This document shows positions 31,333 to 40,223 of a DNA stretch of 64,000 bases, one piece after another. A program made the translations under genes and the position numbers. Location of the stretch: positions 124,001 through 188,000 of the forward strand of contig NZ_CAJSLV010000042.1 of assembly GCF_907177275.1 (NCBI RefSeq), given 5' to 3'. The first letter of the stretch is position 1. Every line of letters begins with the position of its first letter. Source of the DNA: Actinacidiphila cocklensis (GTDB taxonomy: Bacteria > Actinomycetota > Actinomycetes > Streptomycetales > Streptomycetaceae). A model generated the notes under the pieces. It did no database searches. It was not told the DNA's origin and saw nothing but the letters and a program-made list of their open reading frames with translations.

Positions 31333-32640
31333 ATGTCTGACACCGGCGGCCTCGCCGCACCGCCCGCGGTGACCTACCCGACGGTCTACGCGCCCCCGGC
31401 TGCGCCGCTGGCCGGAACCGACCTCGACCCGCCGCTGCGCGCCCTGGACCGCCACTGCCGCGAGCTGTCCGAGGGGATGCGGGAGGCGGGGGCCGCGGTC
31501 GACCGCGATCCGGACGCCATCGCCGGGCTGCTCCACCTGCCCGCCGTCGGCTTCCAGGCGCAGGGCTCGCTGCCGCCCGAGTACCGCGACACCGGCGCCC
31601 ACCCGGCCGGCCCGGTACAGGCCAGCGCCTCCTCGCTCGGCTGGGCCGTCACCGCGGAGCGCCTGGCCTACGGGGACGCCGGCGTGCTGCTGGCCTGCCC
31701 CGGCCCTTCGCTGTCCGGCCTCGCGGTGGAGGCCCTCGCGGACGACGCCCAGCGCACCGCGTACTACGAGCGCGTCACGTCGGCCCCGACCTGGACGTTC
31801 TTCGGACTCACCGAGCCGCGCAAGGGCTCGGCTGCCATGGAGCTGGAGACGTCGCTGGCCCCGGACGACGACGGCACGCTGGTGCTGAACGGTGAGAAGC
31901 GGTACGTCGGCACCGCCGCGAGAGCGCAGACAGGCGTGGTGTTCTGCCGCCGCGCACCGGGCCCCTGGGGCATCGAGGCGGTCCTCCTCGACACCGCGCA
32001 GCAGGGCTTCGAGGCCGAACTGCTGCCCATGGTCGGCCTGCGCGGCGCGCGGATCAGCCACATCCGCCTGACGGACCTGCGGGTGCGGCCCGAGCAGGTG
32101 CTCGGCCGGCACCGGCCGCCGAGCCGGCGCGGTCTGTACGGCGCGCTGCACGTCCTGTACCGCGGGCGGCCGGGCATCGCCGGAATGGCGCTCGGCGTGA
32201 CCCAGGCGGTGTGCGACTACACCGCGGCGCACCGGCCCGCCATGCCCGCCTCGGCCCGCGGGCGCCTGGACGGGGTACTCGACCGCGCGGCGGCGCTGCG
32301 CCGGCTGGTGCACACCGTCGCGGGCGAGATCGACCACGGCGTGGTGGACGTCCCCAGGATCGGCGCCGTGAAGTCCAGGGCGGCCGCCCTCGCGGAGGAG
32401 ACGACGCTGCTGGCCGCCGAACTGCTGGGGCCGGCCTCGCTGATCGAGCACCCGTGGCTGGAGAAGGCGTACCGGGACGTGCGCGCCTTCGAGTACATGG
32501 AGGGCACCGGCGCGGTGCACCGCCTCTCGGTCTTCCACGGCCTGGTCAAAGGCGACCTGCTGGGAAGCGGCCCGGTCCCGGAGCCGTACGTGACCCCGGC
32601 CGGCGTCTCCGCGCGGGCCGGCGGCAGGAGCGCGGGATGA
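31333..32640 (+). CDS. Acyl-CoA dehydrogenase-family flavoprotein
   Basis: A 435-residue member of the acyl-CoA dehydrogenase fold. The flavin/substrate signature appears as F-F-G-L-T-E-P-R-K-G-S-A-A (usual Asp replaced by Ala), and the strand L-V-L-N-G-E-K-R-Y-V-G-T and the C-terminal E-Y-M-E-G-T motif are conserved. It would oxidise a carrier-bound acyl group to an enoyl form, or perform flavin N- or C-oxidation, since related proteins have been recruited as nitroso synthases. The ATG at 31333 follows GGAGGG. The stop overlaps the next gene (ATGA). Confidence 0.87.
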   Translation: MSDTGGLAAPPAVTYPTVYAPPAAPLAGTDLDPPLRALDRHCRELSEGMREAGAAVDRDPDAIAGLLHLPAVGFQAQGSLPPEYRDTGAHPAGPVQASASSLGWAVTAERLAYGDAGVLLACPGPSLSGLAVEALADDAQRTAYYERVTSAPTWTFFGLTEPRKGSAAMELETSLAPDDDGTLVLNGEKRYVGTAARAQTGVVFCRRAPGPWGIEAVLLDTAQQGFEAELLPMVGLRGARISHIRLTDLRVRPEQVLGRHRPPSRRGLYGALHVLYRGRPGIAGMALGVTQAVCDYTAAHRPAMPASARGRLDGVLDRAAALRRLVHTVAGEIDHGVVDVPRIGAVKSRAAALAEETTLLAAELLGPASLIEHPWLEKAYRDVRAFEYMEGTGAVHRLSVFHGLVKGDLLGSGPVPEPYVTPAGVSARAGGRSAG

Positions 32641-33254
32641 GCCCGGCCCTGTCCGGCGTACCGCCCCACGCCCCGGGGCTGCGGCTCGGCGTCGACCTGC
32701 TGCGGGCCGGCGAGCTGGACCGCGTCATGGGCCGGGGCTGGTTCACCGCCTACGTCTACGCGCCCGGCGAGCTGGCAGAGGCCTCCTGGCTCGGACCCGC
32801 TCGGCGGCGCGAGTACCTCTCCGGCCGGTTCGCCGCGAAGGAGGCGCTGCTCAAGGTGCTCGGGCGCGGCCTGTTCCAGGGTGTCGCCCCCCGGGACATC
32901 ACGGTGCTGCGCCGCCCGGAGGGGGCGCCCGCCGTGACGCTCGGCGGGAGCGCGGCGCGCGCGGCGGCGGACCTGGGCCTCGACGCCTTCGCCGTCTCCC
33001 TCAGCCACAAGGACGGCATCGTCGCGGCGGTGGCCGCCGGCTGGCGGGCGAGGCCGGCGGGCGATCCGCGCCAAACGGCCGGTGTCGCCCCGCTGCTGGC
33101 CGCCGCGATCGGCGCCGCGCTTGCGGAAGGCCCGCCCGGCTCCGCCGTGCCCTTCGGCGCGCATGAGCCGTGCCGGCCGCCGTCACCGTCCTCCCCCTCA
33201 GCAGCCATGCCCGCCCCACCCGCCGTCACCGCCACCTCGCAGGAGTCCTCATGA
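32637..33254 (+). CDS. AcpS-type 4'-phosphopantetheinyl transferase
   Basis: A 205-residue protein. Residues 1-130 are the AcpS fold: L-R-L-G-V-D-L-L (Mg-binding Asp), S-G-R-F-A-A-K-E-A-L-L-K (conserved Lys-Glu) and A-V-S-L-S-H-K-D-G. After it comes a 70-residue Ala/Pro-rich tail that may be disordered. It should load the phosphopantetheine arm onto the 85-residue carrier (29558-29815) and perhaps onto the NRPS carrier domain at 14006. It overlaps the genes on both sides by 4 nt, so expression is coupled. Confidence 0.88.
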   Translation: MSPALSGVPPHAPGLRLGVDLLRAGELDRVMGRGWFTAYVYAPGELAEASWLGPARRREYLSGRFAAKEALLKVLGRGLFQGVAPRDITVLRRPEGAPAVTLGGSAARAAADLGLDAFAVSLSHKDGIVAAVAAGWRARPAGDPRQTAGVAPLLAAAIGAALAEGPPGSAVPFGAHEPCRPPSPSSPSAAMPAPPAVTATSQESS

Positions 33255-35086
33255 CCGCCACCGGCACGCCCCGAGTCGTCCTGGGCTACAGCGGCCTCGA
33301 CGGGTCGCAGGAATGCAAGACGCGCGAATTCCCCGGCCTGAGCACGCCGGAGAGCCGGCTCTTCCAGGGCCTGGACTCCGCCGCCGCGCTGCTGGTCGAC
33401 GGCGAGCTGGTCGCCGCCGTACAGCAGGAGCGGTTCTCCGGCTCCAAGTTCGACCACCGCTTCCCGCGCGACGCCATCGACTACTGCCTGCGCTCCGCGG
33501 GACTGGGCATGGCCGACGTGCAGGTCGTCGCCCACAACTTCGACTACGGGCGCATGGCGGCCTTCTCGCAGGCGGACGCGTACTCCCGGCTGCGCTACTC
33601 CTCGGTGTACGACCCCGCCAACCAGACCCGGCTGCTGCACGCGAACCACCCGGCCGCCGCCGGGCGGCTGGAGGTCCGGCCGGTCAACCACCACCGGGCG
33701 CACGCGCTCAGCGCCGCCGTCCCGTCCGGCTTCGGCGAGGCGCTCGTGGTCGTCCTGGACGGGATGGGCGAACTGCACGCCGTCACCGTCCACCACTGGA
33801 AGGACGGCGAACTGCGGCGGCTGGCCGCGCTGGACTTCCGCAGCAGTCTCGGCCTGCTCTACGGGCTGACCACCTTGCACCTGGGTTTCTGGCCCAACAG
33901 CGACGAGTACAAGGTGATGGCCCTGGCCGCGTCCGGCGACCCCGCCCGCTTCCGCTCCGCGCTGCGCGAGGCCGTCGTCCTGGAGGCCGACGGGCGCTTC
34001 TCGGTCCCGCTGCTCGGCCTGAACCACGACCCCCGTGCCCGCGAGACCTTCTCCGGGTCGCGGCAACGGCTGGTGGAGTACGGCTGCCCGGCGCAGGAGC
34101 CCGGCCGGCCGCCGACGCCGCTGCAGACGGACTTCGCCGCGGCGGTCCAGGAGCGGGTCGAGGAGGCCTTCCTGCACGTGGTCGGCCACTGGGTGCGGCG
34201 GACCGGGGTGGCGCGCGTGGCGCTGGCCGGCGGCGTCGCGCTCAACTGCGTGGCCGTCGGCCGGCTGTGCGCGTCGGGGCTGGTCGAGGAGGTGTACGTG
34301 CAGCCGGCCGCCGGCGACGAGGGCACCGCGGTCGGCGCCGCCCTGGCCTTCGCCGCCGACCCCGCGGCGGTCCGCTGCCCGCCGATGACCTTCCTCGGCC
34401 CGGACGTCGACGAGACCCCGCCGCCGTCCGCGACGCCGTACTGGCACGCTCCGGCCGCGCCCGGGGTCGCCGAGGAGGCCGCCGCCGCGCTGCTCGCCGA
34501 GGGCTGCGTCCTCGGCTGGGCTCAGGGGCGGCTGGAGTTCGGGCCGCGGGCGCTGGGCAACCGCAGCATCCTGGCCGACCCGCGCGAGCGCGGAACGCGC
34601 GACCGGGTCAACGCGGCGGTGAAGTTCCGCGAGGGCTTCCGCCCCCTGGCGCCTGCGGTCAAGTCCGAGTCGCTGCACGCGTGGTTCGACGTCCCCGCCT
34701 CCGCGCAGCTGCGCCACATGACGGTCACCGTCCCCGTACGCCCCGAGTGCAGGGACCTGATCCCGGCGGTGGTCCACGACGACGGCAGCGCCCGCGTGCA
34801 GAGCGTGCACGCCGACGAGGTGCCGGGACTGTGGCGGATCCTCGACGGTTTCGAGCGGCTGACCGGCGTGCCCGTGCTGATGAACACCTCCCTCAACGTC
34901 AAGGGCCAGCCGACCGCGCGCGACGGTGCCGAGGCGTACGCCACCTTCTCGTCCTCGCAGTTGGACGTGGTGTTCATCGGCGGCACCGTCTACGCCAAAC
35001 CCGCCTGGGAGCAGCGGGTCAAGGACGCTCTGGCCGCCGCCGAGCGGCCCGCGGCACCCGCGCGGGAGGCGGCGGGCGGACGCTGA
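33251..35086 (+). CDS. Carbamoyltransferase (NodU/TobZ family)
   Basis: A 611-residue enzyme. The N-terminal Kae1-like domain holds H-H-R-A-H (iron/nucleotide site near residue 155), A-L-V-V-V-L-D-G-M-G-E and a glycine-rich A-L-A-G-G-V-A-L-N segment. The C-terminal YrdC-like part includes G-R-L-E-F-G-P-R-A-L-G-N-R-S-I-L and L-M-N-T-S-L-N. This family transfers a carbamoyl group from carbamoyl phosphate through a carbamoyl-adenylate to hydroxyl groups of natural products. It implies that the product of this operon carries an O-carbamate, or that the enzyme acts on another neighbouring product. The ATG at 33251 follows CAGGAG. Confidence 0.92.
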   Translation: MTATGTPRVVLGYSGLDGSQECKTREFPGLSTPESRLFQGLDSAAALLVDGELVAAVQQERFSGSKFDHRFPRDAIDYCLRSAGLGMADVQVVAHNFDYGRMAAFSQADAYSRLRYSSVYDPANQTRLLHANHPAAAGRLEVRPVNHHRAHALSAAVPSGFGEALVVVLDGMGELHAVTVHHWKDGELRRLAALDFRSSLGLLYGLTTLHLGFWPNSDEYKVMALAASGDPARFRSALREAVVLEADGRFSVPLLGLNHDPRARETFSGSRQRLVEYGCPAQEPGRPPTPLQTDFAAAVQERVEEAFLHVVGHWVRRTGVARVALAGGVALNCVAVGRLCASGLVEEVYVQPAAGDEGTAVGAALAFAADPAAVRCPPMTFLGPDVDETPPPSATPYWHAPAAPGVAEEAAAALLAEGCVLGWAQGRLEFGPRALGNRSILADPRERGTRDRVNAAVKFREGFRPLAPAVKSESLHAWFDVPASAQLRHMTVTVPVRPECRDLIPAVVHDDGSARVQSVHADEVPGLWRILDGFERLTGVPVLMNTSLNVKGQPTARDGAEAYATFSSSQLDVVFIGGTVYAKPAWEQRVKDALAAAERPAAPAREAAGGR

Positions 35087-35154
35087 CGCCGGCCGGCCGA
35101 CGCCACTCCTGGGACAAAGAGCCAGATTCGTGTCACGATCCCACTACGTCATAG

Positions 35155-38100
35155 GTGCAGACCAATAACAGGGCAAACGCTCGGTTCGGCGCGGTCCCGC
35201 GGGCAACCATGAGAAGCACTCGAAAGGTCTTGACTGTGAAGCCGCTGACCAGGCATCCAGGGGATGGCGCAACGAACACGCCGGGCGCCCGCGCAGGCGC
35301 AGGCGAGCCCTTCGTGGGACGGCGCAGCGAGTTACGGACGCTGGAACTCGTCCTGGGCGGGCTGAAGGACAGCCGCGGCCGGGTCCTGGAGATCATCGGC
35401 GAGCCGGGCATCGGCAAGACGCGATTACTCGGCGAGCTGGAGCGGGCCGCCGCCGCGCGCGGCCTTCCAGCTCTCACCGGCCGCGCCCCCGAACCCGAAC
35501 GCCGCATCCTGTTCGGCCCGTTCGTGGACGCGCTCGACGACCGCCTCGCCGACCTGGCGACCGGCGGCGCCGCGCGGCCCACCCATGAGACGCTGCGGTC
35601 GCTCGGCTCGGTCTTCCCCTCGCTCGCCCCCCTGGTACCGGCCGCCGCCCCGGCCCCGGGCACCCACCCGGCGCCGCTGCCGCTGGGACTGCACGGCTTC
35701 TACCGCGCGGTGCGCCAGTCGCTGCACGCGCTGGCCGTCCCCGCGCTGGTCCTGGCGCTGGACGACATGCACCGGGCGGACGAGGAATCCGTGGAACTCA
35801 TCGCCCAACTGCTGCGCCGGCCCATCGACACCCCCGTCCTGCTGGTCCTGGCCCACCGCCACCGGCAGACCCCCGTCCGGCTGCGCGCGGCGCTCGCCGG
35901 GACCGCGTGGGACCACGAGCGCCTCCAGCTCGGACCGCTCAGCGACCGCGACATGGCCGCCCTGCTCGGCGAGCGCACCAGCACCCCCTGGCACCGCGCG
36001 CTGTACCAGGAGAGCAGGGGCAACCCGCTCTACCTCAAGGCTCTGCACGCGTGCATGCCGCAGAGCCTGCCTGCCGACCCCTCCCTGACGCCGGGCGACG
36101 CCGGAGAGCTGCCGCCCGCCGTGGAGGCCGCGCTGCTGGCGGAACTCGACGCGCTCAGCCCGCACGGCACGCTGCTGGCCAGGGCCGCCGCGGTGGCCGG
36201 GGAGTCCTTCGACGTGCCGCTCGCCGCCGAGATCGCCTCCCTCGACGAGGCCGTGGCCCTCGGCGCGATCGACGAACTGGCCGCCGCGGACATCATCAGG
36301 CCCACCGCGGGCCCCCTCGACTTCTCCTTCCGGCACTCCCTGGTGCGCCGCGTGGTCTACGACAGCACCAGCCCCGGCTGGCGGCTGGGTGCCCACGCCC
36401 GGGCCGCGGTGGCCCTGCGCCGCGCGGGCCTGCCGGCCGCCGCCCGCGCCTACCACGTCCAGTGCACCGCGGCGGTCGGCGACCTCGACGCCGCCGAGGT
36501 GCTGGCCGAGGCCGCGCAGGCGGTACGCGTCCAGGCGCCGGCCACCGCTGCCCAGTGGCTGCGCACCGCCATCCGCCTCGTCCCGGCCGCCGGCGAGCAC
36601 ACGGCGCGCAGGCTGGAGCTGATGGTCCTGCTGGGCACGGCGCTGGGTGCCTCGGGCCACCTCCAGGCCGGCCGGGAGGTGCTGCACGAGGCGCTGGCCG
36701 GCTTCCCCGGCCGGCCGTCGGCCACCAGAGCCGAGGCCGCCGCGCTGTGCGCGCGCCTGGACCGCCAGCTCGGCCGGCCGGTGGAGGCCGGGGAGCTGCT
36801 CGACCGCGAGATCGCGGCGCTCAGGGGCGCGCCGGGGCTGGAGCGTGCCGGGCTCGAACTGGAGCGGGCGCAGGGCGAGTTCGTGGCGGGCGAGACCACG
36901 GCCGGCCGCGAGTGGGCCTACCGGGCGCTGGTGACCGTCCGCAGCCACCCGTCGGCGGCGCCCTTCCAGGCCACGGCCCTGGGCATCGCCGCGTCCGCCG
37001 CCTGCCTCGCCGCGGACCGCAGGGCCGCGGCGCGCGAAGCCGACCGGGCGGCGGAACTGCTGGACCGCATGCTGGACGAGGAGTTCACCCGGCGCCAGGA
37101 CGCCGGGGCCTGGGTCGGCTGGAGCGAACTGCTGCTGGAACGCCCCACCGAGGCGCTGCGCCACGTCGACCGCGCGCTGGCCTTCGCCCGGTACGGCGGG
37201 CAGGCCGCGCACCTGCCGAACGTCTTCGTCGCCCGCACCCTGCTGCTGCACTCCCTGGGCCGCCTGCACGAGGCCAGGAGCTGCGCCGAGGAGGGCGTCG
37301 ACCTCGCCCAGGCGTCCGGCGGCGGCGAGGAGCGGGCCGCCGCCCGCGTGCTGAACCGCTGGGCGGGCCTGTGGACCGGCGACCCCACGGCCCCGCCGGG
37401 CGCCGGCCTGCGCCCGGTCGAGCCGCGGTCCGGGCCGGCCGAGGGGCTCTTCGACTCGCTCTCGCGGTACATGCAGGCCGAGCACCGGCTGGAGTCGGGC
37501 GACGCCGAAGGCTGCCTGACCCTCGCACGCACGGGCGGCGGCCCCGGCTTCGAGGCCTTCGACCCGTGGTCGCGGGTGAGCTGGGGCGAACTGGTGGTGC
37601 GGGCCGAACTGGCCGCGGGACGCGGGGCGGAGGCTCGCCGCGCTGCCGACCTGGGCTCGGACGCCGCCGACCGGCTCGGCCTGCCCGGCCGCAGCGGCCT
37701 CGCGCTCCTGGGCCAGGCGCAGGCGCTGGCCGCCCGCGCACCGGCGGGCGCGCTGGACACGGCCAGGTCCGCCGTGGAGGCGCTGGAGGGCGCCGGCTCG
37801 GTGGTGGACGCCCTCCGTGCCCGGATGCTCGTCGGCACCCTGCTCGCGGCCCGCGGGAGGACGGACGAGGCCGAGGTCTGCCTGCGGGAGGTGCAGACCG
37901 CGTGCGCGGCCTACGGCGCCCGGCCGATGGCCCGCCGCGCGCTCGCTGCCCGCAGGGACCTGGGCTGCCGCACCGCCCCCGACCCCGACCCCGCCTCCGC
38001 GGGCGCCGCTGACGCGGGCCGGCCGTCGCTGACCCGGCGGGAGAAGCAGGTGGCCTCCCTGGTCAGCGAAGGACTGACCAACCGCCAGATCGCCCAGCGG

Positions 38101-38235
38101 CTCTTCCTCGCCGAGAAGACGGTCGAGATGCACCTGTCCCGCGTCTTCGCCAAGCTCGGCGTCAGCAGCAGGACGGCCCTGGCCGGCCTGCTGATCCGCG
38201 CCTCGGCGTCCGCGGTCCGGCCGGGCCTGCTGTGA
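35155..38235 (+). CDS. LAL-type LuxR transcriptional regulator
   Basis: A protein of about 1026 residues. The N-terminal AAA-type ATPase has Walker A G-E-P-G-I-G-K-T-R and Walker B L-V-L-A-L-D-D. A long tetratricopeptide-like helical middle region follows, and the C-terminal LuxR helix-turn-helix reads T-R-R-E-K-Q-V-A-S-L-V-S-E-G-L-T-N-R-Q-I-A. It has the size and layout of large ATP-binding LuxR regulators that activate natural-product clusters. It lies directly after the carbamoyltransferase gene (68 bp) and is the likely pathway-specific regulator. Three starts are possible (GTG 35155, ATG 35209, or GTG 35236 after GAAAGG). Confidence 0.94.
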   Translation: MQTNNRANARFGAVPRATMRSTRKVLTVKPLTRHPGDGATNTPGARAGAGEPFVGRRSELRTLELVLGGLKDSRGRVLEIIGEPGIGKTRLLGELERAAAARGLPALTGRAPEPERRILFGPFVDALDDRLADLATGGAARPTHETLRSLGSVFPSLAPLVPAAAPAPGTHPAPLPLGLHGFYRAVRQSLHALAVPALVLALDDMHRADEESVELIAQLLRRPIDTPVLLVLAHRHRQTPVRLRAALAGTAWDHERLQLGPLSDRDMAALLGERTSTPWHRALYQESRGNPLYLKALHACMPQSLPADPSLTPGDAGELPPAVEAALLAELDALSPHGTLLARAAAVAGESFDVPLAAEIASLDEAVALGAIDELAAADIIRPTAGPLDFSFRHSLVRRVVYDSTSPGWRLGAHARAAVALRRAGLPAAARAYHVQCTAAVGDLDAAEVLAEAAQAVRVQAPATAAQWLRTAIRLVPAAGEHTARRLELMVLLGTALGASGHLQAGREVLHEALAGFPGRPSATRAEAAALCARLDRQLGRPVEAGELLDREIAALRGAPGLERAGLELERAQGEFVAGETTAGREWAYRALVTVRSHPSAAPFQATALGIAASAACLAADRRAAAREADRAAELLDRMLDEEFTRRQDAGAWVGWSELLLERPTEALRHVDRALAFARYGGQAAHLPNVFVARTLLLHSLGRLHEARSCAEEGVDLAQASGGGEERAAARVLNRWAGLWTGDPTAPPGAGLRPVEPRSGPAEGLFDSLSRYMQAEHRLESGDAEGCLTLARTGGGPGFEAFDPWSRVSWGELVVRAELAAGRGAEARRAADLGSDAADRLGLPGRSGLALLGQAQALAARAPAGALDTARSAVEALEGAGSVVDALRARMLVGTLLAARGRTDEAEVCLREVQTACAAYGARPMARRALAARRDLGCRTAPDPDPASAGAADAGRPSLTRREKQVASLVSEGLTNRQIAQRLFLAEKTVEMHLSRVFAKLGVSSRTALAGLLIRASASAVRPGLL

Positions 38236-38240
38236 GGGTC

Positions 38241-38272
38241 GGCGCCGGCTGCATCCCGGGCCGGCCGGCGCC
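38241..38272. terminator. GC-rich hairpin between convergent genes
   Basis: Perfect 9-bp arms GGCGCCGGC and GCCGGCGCC with a 14-nt loop, 5 bp after the LAL regulator stop and 33 bp before the stop of the convergent GH13 gene. It marks the right end of the biosynthetic cluster. Confidence 0.6.
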
Positions 38273-38305
38273 CTCGTAGGCGGGTCCAGCACAGCGGGTC
38301 GTCGG

Positions 38306-39667
38306 TCACCGGTGCCCGGCGCCGTCGGACCCGACGAATACTGCCCAGCCGTGTGGTCCGACCTGGCCGGAGTCGTGCCCGGTCTCGGGGTCGGCGGCAA
38401 GTATGCGGGCGTTCTGGGTGAGTTGGAGCGGGTGGTCGGCGAGGTTGAGCGCGACATCGAGGTGGTCGGCGTCGTGCGTCATCCGGATGAGGTACTGCTG
38501 GTTGTCCAGGTGCAAGGTGGTGCTGCGGGCGTGGTGCAGCCATGGATGGCGGCGGCGCAGGCCTATCAGGTGCTGGTAGAGGCGGTGGATCGGCTGGTTG
38601 CCCGCCGGCAGCCCCGGGCCGTGGGCGGGGAACTCGGGCCGGATGGCGTCGTCGCCGCCGGGGCGGTGCTCTTTGACGCCTTCGAGGGCGAATTCGTCAC
38701 CGGCGTAGACGCCGGGCGTGCCCCCGAGCATGGTCAGCAGGACGATCGCGTGGGGCAGGTGCCTGGTGTCGGCGATCTGCGTGGCGATCCGGGTGACGTC
38801 GTGGTTGCCGATGAACGTCGCGGGGACGAAGCCGGCGAGCATGGCGTTGTGGCGGCGCAGCGCCCAGTCCAGCTCGTGGAAGTTGCGGTCGTCGATCGAC
38901 GACCAGATCGCTTTCCACAGTTCGTACTGGGTGGTCGCGTCGGCAGTGCTGTCGCGGACGAACGCGGCGTAGTCGCCGTGGAGGACCTCTGCTTCGAACC
39001 ACACGTCCGGATGCGTGGCGCGGACCGCGGGAAGGGCCTGCGCCCAGAAGGCGGTCGGGACGGCGTAGGCCGCGTCGAGTCGCCAGGAGTCCGCGCCGCG
39101 GTCCAGCCAGTGGCGCATGACCTGCACGACGTGGGCCTGGACTTCGGGGTTGTCGTGGTTGAGGGCGACGAGCTGCTGGTGGCCCTCGAAGGTGGCCAGC
39201 TCGACTCGTTCCGACGACCCGACGGTGCGGAACCAGCCGGCCGCCTGTCCGGCCGGTCCGTCGCGAAGCGCGGCCTGCGCGAGCCGGTGGTCGCGGCTGA
39301 CGTGGTTGAACACCCCGTCCAGCTGTATGCGCAGACCGCGTCGGTGGGCTTGCGAGACGAGCGCGTCGAAGTCGTGCTCGTCTCCCAGGCGCGGGTCGAT
39401 GGCGAAGTGGTCGAGGGTGTCGTAGCCGTGCGTGGCGGCGGTGAAGATCGGGCCGAGTGCGATCCCGGACGCACCGAGTTCGACGGCGTGGTCGAGCCAG
39501 GCGATGATCCGCCGCAACCTGCGCTCCCCCGGCCCCGGTGCACCGGTCTGCGGCGGGGGGTAGGAGCCGACGAAACCGAGGGGGTACAACCGCCACCAGA
39601 CCGCGTGGTGCACCCAGGCCGGCTCGGCGATGACGGCCTCGGGCGTCTCCGCGGACTCATCGTTCAC
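38306..39667 (-). CDS. Alpha-amylase-family (GH13) enzyme
   Basis: A 453-residue cytoplasmic enzyme without signal peptide. The catalytic Asp is in S-W-R-L-D-A-A, the acid/base Glu in V-W-F-E-A-E-V and the transition-state Asp in I-G-N-H-D-V-T-R. Region I is seen as Q-L-D-G-V-F-N-H-V. The sequence lacks extra carbohydrate-binding modules. Such single-domain actinobacterial proteins act on maltooligosaccharide- or trehalose-like substrates; exact specificity is open. The gene overlaps the MarR gene by 11 nt, so the two are one operon and the regulator is encoded first. Confidence 0.92.
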   Translation of the reverse strand: MNDESAETPEAVIAEPAWVHHAVWWRLYPLGFVGSYPPPQTGAPGPGERRLRRIIAWLDHAVELGASGIALGPIFTAATHGYDTLDHFAIDPRLGDEHDFDALVSQAHRRGLRIQLDGVFNHVSRDHRLAQAALRDGPAGQAAGWFRTVGSSERVELATFEGHQQLVALNHDNPEVQAHVVQVMRHWLDRGADSWRLDAAYAVPTAFWAQALPAVRATHPDVWFEAEVLHGDYAAFVRDSTADATTQYELWKAIWSSIDDRNFHELDWALRRHNAMLAGFVPATFIGNHDVTRIATQIADTRHLPHAIVLLTMLGGTPGVYAGDEFALEGVKEHRPGGDDAIRPEFPAHGPGLPAGNQPIHRLYQHLIGLRRRHPWLHHARSTTLHLDNQQYLIRMTHDADHLDVALNLADHPLQLTQNARILAADPETGHDSGQVGPHGWAVFVGSDGAGHR

Positions 39668-40097
39668 TGGTCTCCCCTATCCGCTCGATGATCCCCGCCG
39701 CCAGCACGAGCACGCCCAACTCGGTGGTGGACAACCCCGTGAGGGCCTCGCTCAGCCAGCGGTCCCGCAGCGCCATATCCGCTGCCAGCGAGGCCCGGCC
39801 CGTCTCGGTGAGCGTCAGCACGCTCTGCCTGCCGTCCTTGCCGTCGGGACGGCGGTCGATCAGACCGCCGGCCTCCAGCTCGGCGAAGACCCTGGTCAGC
39901 GACTGCGGTTGCTGGCGTTCCTCGCGGCTGACGCGCAGCGGCGTGCTCTCGCCCACCCGAGCCAGGTGGCTGAGCACGGCCACCTTGGCGTTGCTCAACG
40001 CGGATCGGTCGCGCTCCACTCGCAGCCGGCGAGCCAGTCGCAGCACTCCCGCCCGCAGCGCTGGTGCCACCTCGGAAGGGACGATCTCACCATCCAT
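39657..40097 (-). CDS. MarR-family transcriptional regulator
   Basis: A 146-residue winged-helix protein: N-terminal dimer helix A-P-A-L-R-A-G-V-L-R-L, S-N-A-K-V-A-V-L-S-H-L, the recognition region Q-P-Q-S-L-T-R-V-F-A-E-L and the wing D-R-R-P-D-G-K-D-G-R-Q. The ATG at 40097 is preferred to 40163. It is co-transcribed with the GH13 gene and probably controls that pair or a transporter elsewhere. Confidence 0.9.
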   Translation of the reverse strand: MDGEIVPSEVAPALRAGVLRLARRLRVERDRSALSNAKVAVLSHLARVGESTPLRVSREERQQPQSLTRVFAELEAGGLIDRRPDGKDGRQSVLTLTETGRASLAADMALRDRWLSEALTGLSTTELGVLVLAAGIIERIGETSER

Positions 40098-40223
40098 AGG
40101 TACTACGCTATCACTTACCATCCTGCGTGCTACGTGTTTGCTGCAGCAGCCAACGGAGCCCAAATTACTCAGAATCAGCTGAGCACAACGGGCAGGACCG
40201 CGTGGCAGGGCGCGCCGGCCGGA

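Noticed and set aside
35425..38457. A 1010-residue open frame antisense to the LAL regulator
   Set aside because: Low-complexity shadow; the sense frame carries Walker and LuxR motifs.
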